Positions 8,226 through 15,778 are shown, numbered from the stretch's first letter. The stretch: DNA of 33,540 nucleotides from CADEFF01 sp964569315 (GCA_964569315.1 CAZMUZ010000033.1:1-33540); one strand, 5' to 3'. Notes: generated by a model not told the origin, from the sequence alone. Made by a program: numbers and translations.

Positions 8226-9068
8226 TCAATCGAAGTCGCTGGCGTCATGCCGCTCGGGGAGCTGCAGCGCCTCCGGTCCCCAGGTCATGTTGACCCGTCT
8301 GCCGCGCTCGACCGCCGGTCGTGCCTCTATCTCCGTCGCCCATCGGACCACATTCTTGTAGGAGGCCACGTCGAGGAATTCGGCCGCCTTGTAGCCGTTA
8401 TTCAGCACCATATCGCCGTACCAGGGATAAGTCGCGATATCGGCAATGTTATATTCGTCGCCGCAGAGGTAGCGACGGTTCGCGAGATTCCTGTCCAGCA
8501 CATCGAGCTGACGCTTCACTTCCATCGCGAAGCGGTTGATCGCGTACTCGAACTTCTCCGGCGCATAGGCGTAGAAATGTCCGAAGCCGCCGCCGAGGTA
8601 GGGGGCGCTGCCAACCTGCCAGAACAGCCATGACAGGCATTCCGCACGGGCCGATCGTTCGCGCGGCACGAAGGCGTCGAACTTTTCTGCGAGGTAAAGC
8701 AGGATCGCGCCCGATTCGAATATGCGCGTCGGCGGCACCGTGCTTCGGTCAAGCATGGCCGGAATCTTCGAGTTGGGGTTGACGGCGACGAAACCGCTGC
8801 CGAACTGCTCGCCGTCGCCGATCTCGATGGGGAATGCATCGTACTCGGCGCCCCGTTTCCCAAGCGCGAGCAGCTCCTCGAGCATGATCGTGACCTTGAC
8901 GCCATTGGGGGTCGCCAGCGAGTAGAGCTGCAGCGGATGATGGCCGACCGGCAGCGCCTTTTCGTGCGTTGCGCCGGCGATCGGGCGATTGATCTTCGAC
9001 CATCGGCCGCCGCTCGCCGATTCCCATTTCCAGACCTTTGGCGGGACGTAGGAGGATGAAGCGGGCAT
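8226..9068 (-). CDS. yghU: Glutathione transferase-like disulfide-bond oxidoreductase YghU
   Basis: The 280-residue product closely resembles what I recall of E. coli YghU along its whole length: YVPPKVWKWE at the start, INRPIAGATHEKALPVG, HPLQLYSLATPNG, VTIMLEELLALG, VNPNSKIPAM, FESGAILLYLAEKF, GGGFGHFYAYAPEK, and PERHDASDF at the end. YghU is a Nu-class glutathione transferase with GSH-dependent peroxide and disulfide reductase activity; it is cytosolic, with a thioredoxin-like N domain and a helical C domain. The frame stays open up to 9203, but family homology begins at ATG 9068, which has a purine-rich GGAAGA about a dozen bases upstream on the minus strand. It is divergent from the Rieske oxygenase, so a redox-stress role alongside oxygenase chemistry is possible but unproven. 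Confidence 0.92.
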   Translation of the reverse strand: MPASSSYVPPKVWKWESASGGRWSKINRPIAGATHEKALPVGHHPLQLYSLATPNGVKVTIMLEELLALGKRGAEYDAFPIEIGDGEQFGSGFVAVNPNSKIPAMLDRSTVPPTRIFESGAILLYLAEKFDAFVPRERSARAECLSWLFWQVGSAPYLGGGFGHFYAYAPEKFEYAINRFAMEVKRQLDVLDRNLANRRYLCGDEYNIADIATYPWYGDMVLNNGYKAAEFLDVASYKNVVRWATEIEARPAVERGRRVNMTWGPEALQLPERHDASDFD

Positions 9069-9411
9069 GGTTGCGGTCTTCCATTTGCGATTTGTCCGAC
9101 TTCGGGACGGAGAGAGAAGCTCTTCCAGCCCGCATCTTGGCACCGATTTGAATCGGAGGTGCCTTGGAATTTGCCGTTGCGCGCGAATGTCACGATCCGC
9201 CATCGCGTCCAGTTTCGACCGGGAGGTTCTTCAGGCACGACCGTTCGATATCCCACGCGGCCGCTGAAGGGAGCGACGAGATCGATCCGACGACAGCGGA
9301 TTCCGTGAACGTCCCGAAAACATTCTTCGACGGATCGATCGGACCTACACGACGCGTCTGACGGCGGCGATAGGCGTTCGCAACACCCGCGCCGCGCGAA
9401 ATGCATTAACC

Positions 9412-9444
9412 TGTCGGGGTCGACAAGCGAATTGACTGCGCAGT
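9412..9444. promoter_or_regulatory. Two inverted repeats, candidate operator of the Rieske-transporter operon
   Basis: TGTCG (9412-9416) and CGACA (9421-9425) are inverted around GGGT. Ten bases further, ACTGCGCAGT (9435-9444) is a perfect 10-bp palindrome that overlaps the end of the possible -35 box (9432-9437) and runs into the spacer. This is the usual place for a repressor or activator site. No regulator gene is adjacent except MocR about 2 kb away. Confidence 0.3.
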
Positions 9445-9460
9445 TAAGCTGCCTCAGTAT
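9432..9460 (+). promoter_or_regulatory. Candidate promoter for the Rieske oxygenase gene
   Basis: TTGACT (9432-9437) matches the -35 consensus at five of six bases. With 17 bases of spacing the -10 would be CAGTAT (9455-9460), a weak match; TATTTA (9458-9463) is an alternative at 20 bases. The predicted leader is about 190 bases long and includes a GC-rich hairpin at 9560-9575. Confidence 0.35.
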
Positions 9461-9658
9461 TTACGAGATGTGACGGAAATCCTGTTGGATTTCCCGGGAG
9501 CCGGGCGCGACGTTGCGGTTGGATCGGCACGAGGGATGATAGGAGATCGCGTCGATGGCGGCGGGCCATCCCGCCCTGCGCAGCCCGCTCCTCCGGGGCG
9601 GGACCCGAGCGGTAACTGGCGAAAGAGACTTCACAATATGCTTTGAGGAGCGACCGGC

Positions 9659-10792
9659 ATGGCAGTCGTCGAGAACATGTTCGATCCTGCGCTTTACAGC
9701 AAAGTTCGCCTTCCGCCGCTCGAAGCCGAGACGATGCCGCCCTGGTGCTACACCTCGCCGGAGTTCTATCGGCGCGAAATCGACCGGATGTTCAAGAAGG
9801 TCTGGAACTTCATCGGTCGCGAGGACGAGATCCCAAATCCCGGCGATTACAAGGCTCTCGACCTTTTCGACGAGCCGATCATCATCCTGCGCGACAAGGC
9901 AGGGCAGCTCCGTGCCTTCGCGAATACCTGCCGGCATCGTGGCACGCGACTGCTCCAGGGAAGCGGCAATTGCCGCGTCATAAGCTGCCCCTATCATAGC
10001 TGGGCCTATGCGCTGAACGGCGACCTGATCGGGACGCCCGGCATGGAGCAGACGCTGAACTTCGACAAGAAGCAGTATGGGCTGATCCCGCTTCGACTCG
10101 AAAGCTGGGCCGGGTTCGTCTTCGTCAGCTTCAACGAGAGGGGCGAAAGCCTGCTCGAATATCTCGGCGATCTGCCGGAGAAGCTCGCCTCGCATCGCCT
10201 GGAGGATATGGTCTGCGTCCGCCGGCGAGAGTACGACCTCGCCTGCAACTGGAAAATCTACCTCGAGAATGCGATGGAGGAGTATCACACGGCGACGGTG
10301 CACAAGACCTCGATCGGCAAGCAGATCACCGTCCGCGAGGACAGCCACGGCGCCTGGGACGGCATGTTCATGCCGCAGAAGACCACGATCGCGCTGCTGC
10401 CCGAGGATTTGGCGAACGCCTTCCCCCCGATCCCGACGCTCGACAGCAAGGCGGCGGGCGGGACCTATTTTTTCGTGATCTATCCCTCGACCTTCTTCGC
10501 CGCCACCCAGGACTGCATCTGGTGGCTGCAGGAATTTCCCACGGCGCCGAACCGGACCACGATCTCCATCGGCTCCTGCTTCCCCCGTTCGACGGTGGCG
10601 CGACCGGATTTCGAGGAGAAGGTCCGTGCCTACTATCAGCGATGGGACAAGGCCCTGCCCGAGGACAATGCGATCTCGGAGCTGCAGCAGGAGGGTATCA
10701 GCTCCTCCTACAGCCGCGCGGGCCGGCTCTCCTACCAGGAACCGGTCGTGGGCGACATCGCGAACTGGGTGCTGGACAAGGTGCTGGCCTGA
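9659..10792 (+). CDS. Rieske non-heme iron oxygenase, alpha subunit
   Basis: This 377-residue protein has both metal centres of the ring-hydroxylating/N-demethylating oxygenase family. The Rieske [2Fe-2S] site is C91-R-H93 with C110-P-Y-H113. The mononuclear iron site is in NWKIYLENAMEEYHTATVH (198-216), with H210 and H215, plus D336 in PEDNAISELQQEG (334-346), the usual third ligand region. There is no separate beta subunit nearby, so it is probably an alpha-only oxygenase like those acting on carnitine, glycine betaine or stachydrine, whose C-terminal D...ELQQ.G..S pattern it shares. Electrons would come from the reductase at 13606. Being next to an amino-acid-type ABC transporter suggests a small charged nitrogen compound as substrate (inference). 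ATG 9659 has a GAGGAG ribosome site at 9645-9650. Confidence 0.92.
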   Translation: MAVVENMFDPALYSKVRLPPLEAETMPPWCYTSPEFYRREIDRMFKKVWNFIGREDEIPNPGDYKALDLFDEPIIILRDKAGQLRAFANTCRHRGTRLLQGSGNCRVISCPYHSWAYALNGDLIGTPGMEQTLNFDKKQYGLIPLRLESWAGFVFVSFNERGESLLEYLGDLPEKLASHRLEDMVCVRRREYDLACNWKIYLENAMEEYHTATVHKTSIGKQITVREDSHGAWDGMFMPQKTTIALLPEDLANAFPPIPTLDSKAAGGTYFFVIYPSTFFAATQDCIWWLQEFPTAPNRTTISIGSCFPRSTVARPDFEEKVRAYYQRWDKALPEDNAISELQQEGISSSYSRAGRLSYQEPVVGDIANWVLDKVLA

Positions 10793-10859
10793 GTTCCTTG
10801 CCAGCCGGGTCCGTGGGAGTGGGGCAGAGCGGAGTTCCTAGCGCGAAATCGTAGAACCA

Positions 10860-10913
10860 GACGGCGAGGCTGCGCTCCTCTAAGGCCGAAAAGGCAGGAG
10901 CGCATTCGCCGTC
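10860..10913. repeat. Long two-step hairpin between oxygenase and permease genes
   Basis: GACGGCGA (10860-10867) pairs with TCGCCGTC (10906-10913). Inside that, TGCGCTCCT (10871-10879) pairs with AGGAGCGCA (10896-10904), and GCC (10885-10887) can pair with GGC (10893-10895) around GAAAA. Seventeen outer base pairs are interrupted only by a 3-to-1 bulge. No T-run follows on either strand, so it is not a standard intrinsic terminator. It may be an mRNA-processing or stabilising element that sets oxygenase and transporter levels apart, or a dispersed palindromic repeat. Confidence 0.75.
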
Positions 10914-10943
10914 GATTTGAAGTCAGGGGGCTTCGGCGGGCGC

Positions 10944-11612
10944 ATGTATGACTGGGATCTCGATGCCGTCACCGACAATTGGATGGTGTTCGTCAATGGC
11001 GCCCTCGTAACCATCCAGCTCACGCTCTTCTCCTTCGCCATTGCGGTCGTGCTCGGTCTTCTGATCGCCCTTGCACGGCTTTCGCCGTCACGGTTGATCC
11101 GGATGCCGGCGACCGTCTATGTCGAGATCTTCCGCAGTACGCCGGCGCTGGTTCAGCTCGTCTGGATCTACTACGCGCTGCCGATCATCACCGGTCTCAG
11201 GATCGACGGGTTTACCGCCGTCGGGCTCGGGCTCGGCCTGCACACGGCCGCCTATTTCGGCGAGATCTTTCGCGGCGGCATCCTTTCGATCGATCGCGGG
11301 CAGGTCGATGCGGGCAAGTCCGTCGGCATGGTCTATCACCAGCTCATGCGGCAGATCATCCTGCCGCAGGCGGTGCGACGCATGATCCCGCCCTTCATGA
11401 ACGAAACGGCGAGCCTCATCAAGCTGACCACGCTCGGCTCGGTGCTCGCGGTCTACGAGCTGCTGCATGCCTCGAACGTTCTCATCACCTCCACCTATCG
11501 GCCGCTCGAAGTCTATACGGCGATCGCGGTGGTCTTCGGGGTCATGATCTATCCCCTGGTCTACGCATCCCGCCTGCTGGAGCGATATTGGGGGGCGGGA
11601 GCCCAGCGCTGA
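10944..11612 (+). CDS. Polar amino acid ABC transporter permease (HisMQ/GlnP type)
   Basis: The product is 222 residues from ATG 10944. It has the binding-protein-dependent permease layout: several hydrophobic spans (LVTIQLTLFSFAIAVVLGLL near the start, then the YYALPIITGL and YTAIAVVFGVMIYPLVY segments), the EIFRSTPALVQLVWIYYALP motif of amino-acid permeases, AAYFGEIFRGGI, and a coupling EAA-like loop, DAGKSVGMVYHQLMRQIILP. An upstream in-frame TTG (10917) would add nine residues, but its nearest purine-rich site lies 16 bases off, so the ATG is preferred with modest confidence. Only one permease gene is present, which suggests a homodimeric channel working with the next two genes to import an amino-acid-like solute. 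Confidence 0.88.
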   Translation: MYDWDLDAVTDNWMVFVNGALVTIQLTLFSFAIAVVLGLLIALARLSPSRLIRMPATVYVEIFRSTPALVQLVWIYYALPIITGLRIDGFTAVGLGLGLHTAAYFGEIFRGGILSIDRGQVDAGKSVGMVYHQLMRQIILPQAVRRMIPPFMNETASLIKLTTLGSVLAVYELLHASNVLITSTYRPLEVYTAIAVVFGVMIYPLVYASRLLERYWGAGAQR

Positions 11613-11655
11613 GATCGGCGGGACGGGATCGCCGGGGCAACGGAGGAGCGGCCGC

Positions 11656-11688
11656 ATGAACAGAAACGGGACCGATGACGATGCCTGA
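11656..11688 (+). CDS. Possible 10-codon leader peptide overlapping the ATPase start
   Basis: ATG 11656 has the best ribosome site in this gap (GGAGGAG, 11642-11648) but encodes only MNRNGTDDDA before a TGA at 11686-11688, overlapping the ATPase start (11675 or 11681) in another frame. It may serve to deliver ribosomes to the ATPase start by reinitiation, or be an accident of a shared ribosome site. Nothing in the peptide suggests an attenuator (no run of one amino acid except three Asp). Confidence 0.25.
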   Translation: MNRNGTDDDA

Positions 11689-12484
11689 TGAAGTCCAGTC
11701 GCGACCGATGTTCCGGATCCGCAACCTGCACAAGAGCTACGGCCCGCTCGAGGTGCTGAAGGGCGTCTCGCTCGACGTCAAGCCGGGCGAGGTGATGGTG
11801 ATCGTCGGGCCGAGCGGATCGGGCAAATCGACCATGCTTCGCTGCCTCAACTTCCTGGAGGAGTACGAGAAGGGCGAGGTTTACTTCGACGGCGAGCTTG
11901 TCGGCTATGTCGACGGCGCTGGCGGCAAGCGCGTGCGCGACCGGGAACGCAACATCGCCGAGATGCGCGCTCATATGGGCATGGTCTTCCAGCATTTTCA
12001 TCTCTGGCCGCACAAGACGGTGCTGCAGAACGTCATCGAGGGGCTGATCGTCGTGAAGAAGACCGATCGGGCCGTTGCAATGGCGCGCGGTCTCCAGGTC
12101 CTCCGTCTCGTCGGACTGGAAGAGAAGCGGGACGCCTATCCGAATCTGCTTTCGGGCGGGCAGATGCAGCGCGCGGCGATCGCGCGGGCGCTCGCCATGG
12201 AGCCGAAGGCGATGCTTTTCGACGAGCCGACCTCCTCGCTCGATCCGGAACTGGTCGGCGAAGTGCTCGACGTGATGCGTTCGCTCGCACGAAACGCGGA
12301 AGGCGTGAGCCACGGCACCACGATGGTCGTGGTCACGCACGAGATGGGCTTCGCGCGCGAGGTCGCCGACCGGGTGGTGATGATGGACGGGGGCGTCATT
12401 GTGGAAGAGGGGCCGCCCGACCAGATCCTGCGCAACCCGACGCATCCGCGAACGCAGGCCTTCATCAGCAAAGTCCTGCATTGA
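11675..12484 (+). CDS. Amino acid ABC transporter ATP-binding protein (HisP/GlnQ type)
   Basis: This 269-residue ATPase has all nucleotide-binding motifs: Walker A GPSGSGKST (45-53, K51), Q-loop VFQHFHLWPH (Q106), signature LSGGQMQR (159-166), Walker B AMLFDEPTSSLDPE (179-192) and the switch histidine in VVTHEM (H222). FHLWPH and the SSLDPE ending are typical of polar amino acid importers. It is cytoplasmic and drives the permease encoded 62 bases upstream. An alternative ATG at 11681 would remove two residues. The RDRERNIAEMRAH segment between Walker A and the Q-loop is slightly longer than in compact family members. Confidence 0.94.
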   Translation: MTMPDEVQSRPMFRIRNLHKSYGPLEVLKGVSLDVKPGEVMVIVGPSGSGKSTMLRCLNFLEEYEKGEVYFDGELVGYVDGAGGKRVRDRERNIAEMRAHMGMVFQHFHLWPHKTVLQNVIEGLIVVKKTDRAVAMARGLQVLRLVGLEEKRDAYPNLLSGGQMQRAAIARALAMEPKAMLFDEPTSSLDPELVGEVLDVMRSLARNAEGVSHGTTMVVVTHEMGFAREVADRVVMMDGGVIVEEGPPDQILRNPTHPRTQAFISKVLH

Positions 12485-12567
12485 CGGCCCCAGCGCAACC
12501 AGACGAGCGATCGACCCGGTCGAAACCTGCCAGCCAATAACAACGCATAAATCCAAGGGAGAATGCC

Positions 12568-13410
12568 ATGAGCAGAGTGATGTCAGGAATCTACACGGCC
12601 GTTGCCGCCGCGCTGATGCTCGCGTTCCTGATCGGGGCGGCGCCGAAGGCCGAGGCCCGCGAACTCGACGAAATCCTGGATTCGAAAGAGATCCATCTCG
12701 GCTACATCATCTACCCGCCGCTGATGAACCGCGATCCGCAGTCGGGAGAACTGTCCGGCTTCGTGATCGAAGCGCTCAACTTCATGTTCGAGTCGATCAA
12801 GATCAAGCCGGTGTGGGTGGAGGTCGGCTGGTCGACTTTCGCCGCTGCGCTCCAGTCCGATCAGATCGACATCTTCGTCGGCGGATCCTTCGCGACGCCT
12901 CAGCGTTCGCTGGCGCTCGCCTTCACGCAGCCCTTCGCCTACATGGGCAACGATGTCGTCGTCCGCAAGGCGGACGCCGAATCGAAGTTCAAGGATGTCA
13001 GAGAGCTCGCCGATCTCGACCAGGAAGGGCTCACCATCGCCTCGCAGCTCGGCGGCGCTCCCTACGACTATCTGAAGGCGCATTTCACGAAGGCGAAGAT
13101 CGTCGGCGTGGAAAGCTCGAATCAGAGCCAGGCCTCGCTCGAGGTGCTGGCCGGGCACGCCGACGCGGCCTATTGGGACGCCTTCATCAGCGCGCGGGAC
13201 GTGCAGGAGCATCCGGAGCAGCTCACCAGCCTGTCCTGGGCGATCAAGCGCAAGGAGCCCGAGTTGCTCGCCTTCCTCAACACCATGCTCGAGTACATGG
13301 AGACCAACGGGACCTGGATCGAGTTCGAGAGGCCCTACCGCGCCGAGCTGGGCGGCTATTTCCACGTCAAGCGCGAATATGTTCCGGCCGGCGGACCTTC
13401 GGCCGAGTAG
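12568..13410 (+). CDS. Periplasmic amino-acid-type solute-binding protein (SBP_bac_3)
   Basis: The 280-residue product begins with a signal peptide: a short basic start, a hydrophobic core (AVAAALMLAFLIGAA) and a likely signal peptidase I site after AEA (residue 30). The mature part shows the family 3 fold signs: IHLGYIIYPPL, SGFVIEALNFM, a variant of the R-containing ligand loop in GGSFATPQRSLALAFTQPF, and DAAYWDAFIS late in lobe 2. It would capture the solute in the periplasm and pass it to the permease/ATPase pair just upstream. ATG 12568 is preceded by AAGGGAGAA. A strong intrinsic terminator follows the stop, so this is probably the last gene of the main transport transcript. Confidence 0.9.
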   Translation: MSRVMSGIYTAVAAALMLAFLIGAAPKAEARELDEILDSKEIHLGYIIYPPLMNRDPQSGELSGFVIEALNFMFESIKIKPVWVEVGWSTFAAALQSDQIDIFVGGSFATPQRSLALAFTQPFAYMGNDVVVRKADAESKFKDVRELADLDQEGLTIASQLGGAPYDYLKAHFTKAKIVGVESSNQSQASLEVLAGHADAAYWDAFISARDVQEHPEQLTSLSWAIKRKEPELLAFLNTMLEYMETNGTWIEFERPYRAELGGYFHVKREYVPAGGPSAE

Positions 13411-13456
13411 ACAGGGCCATTTGCGTCTCCGCGGGGCCGCTTCTGCCTGAGGAGAG

Positions 13457-13489
13457 GGGAGTTGGATTCGCACTCCAACTCCCTTTTCT
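13457..13489 (+). terminator. Intrinsic terminator after the binding-protein gene
   Basis: GGGAGTTGGA (13457-13466) and TCCAACTCCC (13474-13483) form a perfect 10-bp stem with the 7-base loop TTCGCAC, followed by TTTTCT (13484-13489). The bases before the stem (GGAGAG) are purine-rich, so the hairpin can extend with G-U pairs and may also stop transcription from the other strand. It separates the transporter genes from the reductase gene that starts at 13606. Confidence 0.88.
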
Positions 13490-13605
13490 CGGCTCGCGAT
13501 CTTTCGTAGTACCGGAGCGCCGGGCGCGCCTCAGGGGCGGCCAGACCGCGTGCGCGCAGGCGAAGGCCGGCAACGGCGCTAACACAAAGGGACGCACGGA
13601 TCCGG

Positions 13606-14637
13606 ATGGCGCATAGGGTAACGATCGCTTCTCTCGGGCGAACGATCGACGTCGGCGACAACGATACGATCCTCGAGGCGGCGCTTGCCGAGGGCATCAA
13701 TTATCCGTTCGGCTGCCATTCGGGAACCTGCGGAAGCTGCAAATCGAAGCTGCTCTCCGGCGAGGTTCGGTATCTCGACTATTCCCGCTTCGCCTTGACG
13801 GAAGAGGAGCGTGCGCAAGGCTGGATCCTCGCCTGCTCGGCGGTGCCGACCAGCGACTGCGAGGTCGACTTCGATGCGCCGGCCGAAAGCGAAGCCCACC
13901 CCTTGCGGAAGATCGAGTGCCGCGTCACGGCCCTCGCTTCGGCCACTCACGACATCAAATACGTGACCCTTGAGCCCTGCGACGGGAAGCCGCTCGAATT
14001 CTCGGCCGGCCAGTTCGTCAATCTGGGGTTCGGGAAATTGCCCGGCCGCGACTATTCCATGGCGAACCGGCCGGACGAGCCGCAGCTCGTCTTCCACATC
14101 CGCCTCACGGCAGGCGGCGTCGCGAGCGGCTATGTGCATCGCGACCTGAAGCCGGGGGACAGCGTGACGCTGCGGGGGCCTTACGGTACCTCCTTCCTCA
14201 GGAAATCCCACCGCGGGCCGGTGATCGCGCTTGCCGGCGGCTCCGGCCTGGCGCCGATCAAATCCATCGTCGAGACGGCGCTACGCCGCGGTTTCGGCAA
14301 TCCGCTCTTCCTTTATTTTGGCGTGCGGGACGAGCGGGATCTCTATCTCGATGCGCATTTCCAGGCGCTTGCGGCCGCGCATCGGAACCTTACTTTCGTT
14401 CCCGTGCTGTCGCAGCCCTCGGCACCCACGGCGCGGAGGACGGGCTTCCTGGCGGACGCCATCGCCCAGGATTTCGGAACCCTCGCCGGCTGGACATCCT
14501 ATCTGGCAGGCCCGCCCGTCATGGTCGAGAGCTGCAAGACCGCGTTGCAGCGCCTCCAGGTCGCGCCGGGCGATTGTCATGCCGATGCGTTCTATACGGC
14601 GGCCGATCGGCCCGCGGCCAGCTCGGCTTTTCCCTAG
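13606..14637 (+). CDS. Oxygenase reductase: 2Fe-2S ferredoxin plus FAD/NAD(P) domains
   Basis: This 343-residue protein has three modules in the order of BenC/CDO-type reductases: an N-terminal plant-type ferredoxin with C37, C42, C45 and C77 (GCHSGTCGSC; LACSAV), an FAD-binding barrel with RDYSMAN (148-154) and GPYGTSF (191-197), and a NAD-binding domain with ALAGGSGLAPIKS (208-220) and SYLAGPPVM near the end. It would pass electrons from NAD(P)H to the Rieske centre of the oxygenase encoded at 9659. Unlike the GbcB-type reductases of betaine demethylases, the 2Fe-2S domain is at the N-terminus. It lies behind an intrinsic terminator, so it may be made from readthrough or its own promoter. 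The start at 13606 fits the domain edge, although the purine-rich site (AAGGG) is rather far upstream. Confidence 0.9.
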   Translation: MAHRVTIASLGRTIDVGDNDTILEAALAEGINYPFGCHSGTCGSCKSKLLSGEVRYLDYSRFALTEEERAQGWILACSAVPTSDCEVDFDAPAESEAHPLRKIECRVTALASATHDIKYVTLEPCDGKPLEFSAGQFVNLGFGKLPGRDYSMANRPDEPQLVFHIRLTAGGVASGYVHRDLKPGDSVTLRGPYGTSFLRKSHRGPVIALAGGSGLAPIKSIVETALRRGFGNPLFLYFGVRDERDLYLDAHFQALAAAHRNLTFVPVLSQPSAPTARRTGFLADAIAQDFGTLAGWTSYLAGPPVMVESCKTALQRLQVAPGDCHADAFYTAADRPAASSAFP

Positions 14638-14671
14638 CCTGGCTGCCGCACAGACCGCGCGAGCGCCCGGG

Positions 14672-15670
14672 TCAATATTCCTTCTTCGGGTCGACGCGAT
14701 TCAGAAGCGGCCGCTGGGCAAGATAGCGTTCGATATTGTCGAACAGGATCGCGAGCGAGTTCGGAAGAAACCGCTCGGGGTCGTTATTCAGGCTGTGCGG
14801 GATCAGGATCAGGTTGTCGGTCGTCCAGAGTTTCTCGGGCGACGGCACTTCCTGCGGGTCCTGGATATCGTAGACGACGCCGGAGAGATGGCCGTTCTCC
14901 AGGCATTCGATCATCGCCGCCTCGTCGATGACGCCGAGACGGCCGAGATTGACGATGGCCGCGCCGCGCTTCATGCGCTTCAATTCCGCATGCCCGATCA
15001 ATCCGCCGGTCTTCGATGTCTTCGGTACGGTAACCACGACGAAATCCGCGCGCGGCAGAAGCGCTCCCAGCGCGTCGGCGCCGTGGACCTCGTCCACATC
15101 GGGATGCGGCGCGACGGTGTTCGTTGCCGCGAGAACCTTCATGCCGAGCTTCCGCGCGCTCGCCGCCGCTGCCGAGCCCGTCGCACCGAGTCCGACGAGA
15201 AGAACGGTCTTTCCCGTGATCGGGGCGCTGTACACATAGTCGAATCGCCCCTTGTGCTGATTGCTCACGATCTCGGGCACGCGGTTGTTGAGCAGGAGGA
15301 GGGACAGCATCATGAACTCGTCCGCCTTCGGACGGTGCGCCCCGCTCGCGCGGGTGAGCGTGAGACCCGAGGGCAGCCAGTCGAGCGGGAGCAGGTGATC
15401 GACGCCCGCACCGATGAGTTGGACCCAGCGAAGGCGCGGCGCCTTGTCGCGAAGGCCGGCCCGCGGGAAGTCCCAGCCGACCAGCACCTCGGCATCCCGC
15501 ATCGCTTCGGCAAAGGATTGGGGTCCCTTGCCGATCCTGAATTCGCATCTGGCGGCGAGGCCGGGATGTTTTCGGCGGAACTCCCCGAGCCGCTCGTCGG
15601 TGATGAGAAAGACCGGCGGGATGTCGCCGGAGTTGTCGAGATAGACGCGCAGCTTGTCGTCGGATGCCAT
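14672..15670 (-). CDS. D-2-hydroxyacid dehydrogenase family protein, divergent
   Basis: This 332-residue protein has the D-isomer 2-hydroxyacid dehydrogenase fold: QLIGAGVDHL (84-93), the Rossmann loop LLVGLGATGSAAAA (157-170), VPKTSKTGGLIG (215-226), NLGRLGVIDE (241-250) with catalytic R244, and IPHSLNN (290-296) with catalytic H292. Several positions are unusual. The common NxxRG is NLGRL, and the usual LDVFxxEPLP block is YDIQDPQEVPSP, although an acidic residue (E274) remains near the expected place. It should reduce a 2-oxoacid or oxidise a D-2-hydroxyacid with NAD(P)H/NAD(P). It converges with the reductase gene (34-base gap), so it is not in the same transcript, but the keto acid from a deaminated substrate would suit it. 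The substrate is unknown. Confidence 0.87.
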   Translation of the reverse strand: MASDDKLRVYLDNSGDIPPVFLITDERLGEFRRKHPGLAARCEFRIGKGPQSFAEAMRDAEVLVGWDFPRAGLRDKAPRLRWVQLIGAGVDHLLPLDWLPSGLTLTRASGAHRPKADEFMMLSLLLLNNRVPEIVSNQHKGRFDYVYSAPITGKTVLLVGLGATGSAAAASARKLGMKVLAATNTVAPHPDVDEVHGADALGALLPRADFVVVTVPKTSKTGGLIGHAELKRMKRGAAIVNLGRLGVIDEAAMIECLENGHLSGVVYDIQDPQEVPSPEKLWTTDNLILIPHSLNNDPERFLPNSLAILFDNIERYLAQRPLLNRVDPKKEY

Positions 15671-15778
15671 TCGCCGTCCCCATTGTGATCAGCCGCGCCC
15701 GAGTTTGACCGGACGCCGGCCGTTCCGCAAACCGCCGACGCGCCTTCCGCGCGGTCGAGCGTCAATTATGAACCGCCC

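Larger units (their letters stand above)
9069..9658. other. 590-base divergent intergenic region
   Basis: The space between yghU (minus) and the Rieske oxygenase (plus) has no convincing gene. Short open frames here lack family resemblance and belong to overlapping out-of-frame reading. It holds a possible promoter with two inverted repeats near 9412-9460 and a GC-rich hairpin in the presumed oxygenase leader: GGCGGG (9560-9565), loop CCAT, CCCGCC (9570-9575). A ribosome site GAGGAG (9645-9650) precedes ATG 9659. Confidence 0.6.

Noticed and set aside
9069..9203. N-terminal extension of YghU to 9203
   Set aside because: The 45 added residues are basic and unlike the family; similarity starts exactly at ATG 9068.
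9164..9361. Small genes in the 590-base gap before the Rieske oxygenase
   Set aside because: Short overlapping frames on both strands with no ribosome site or family resemblance.
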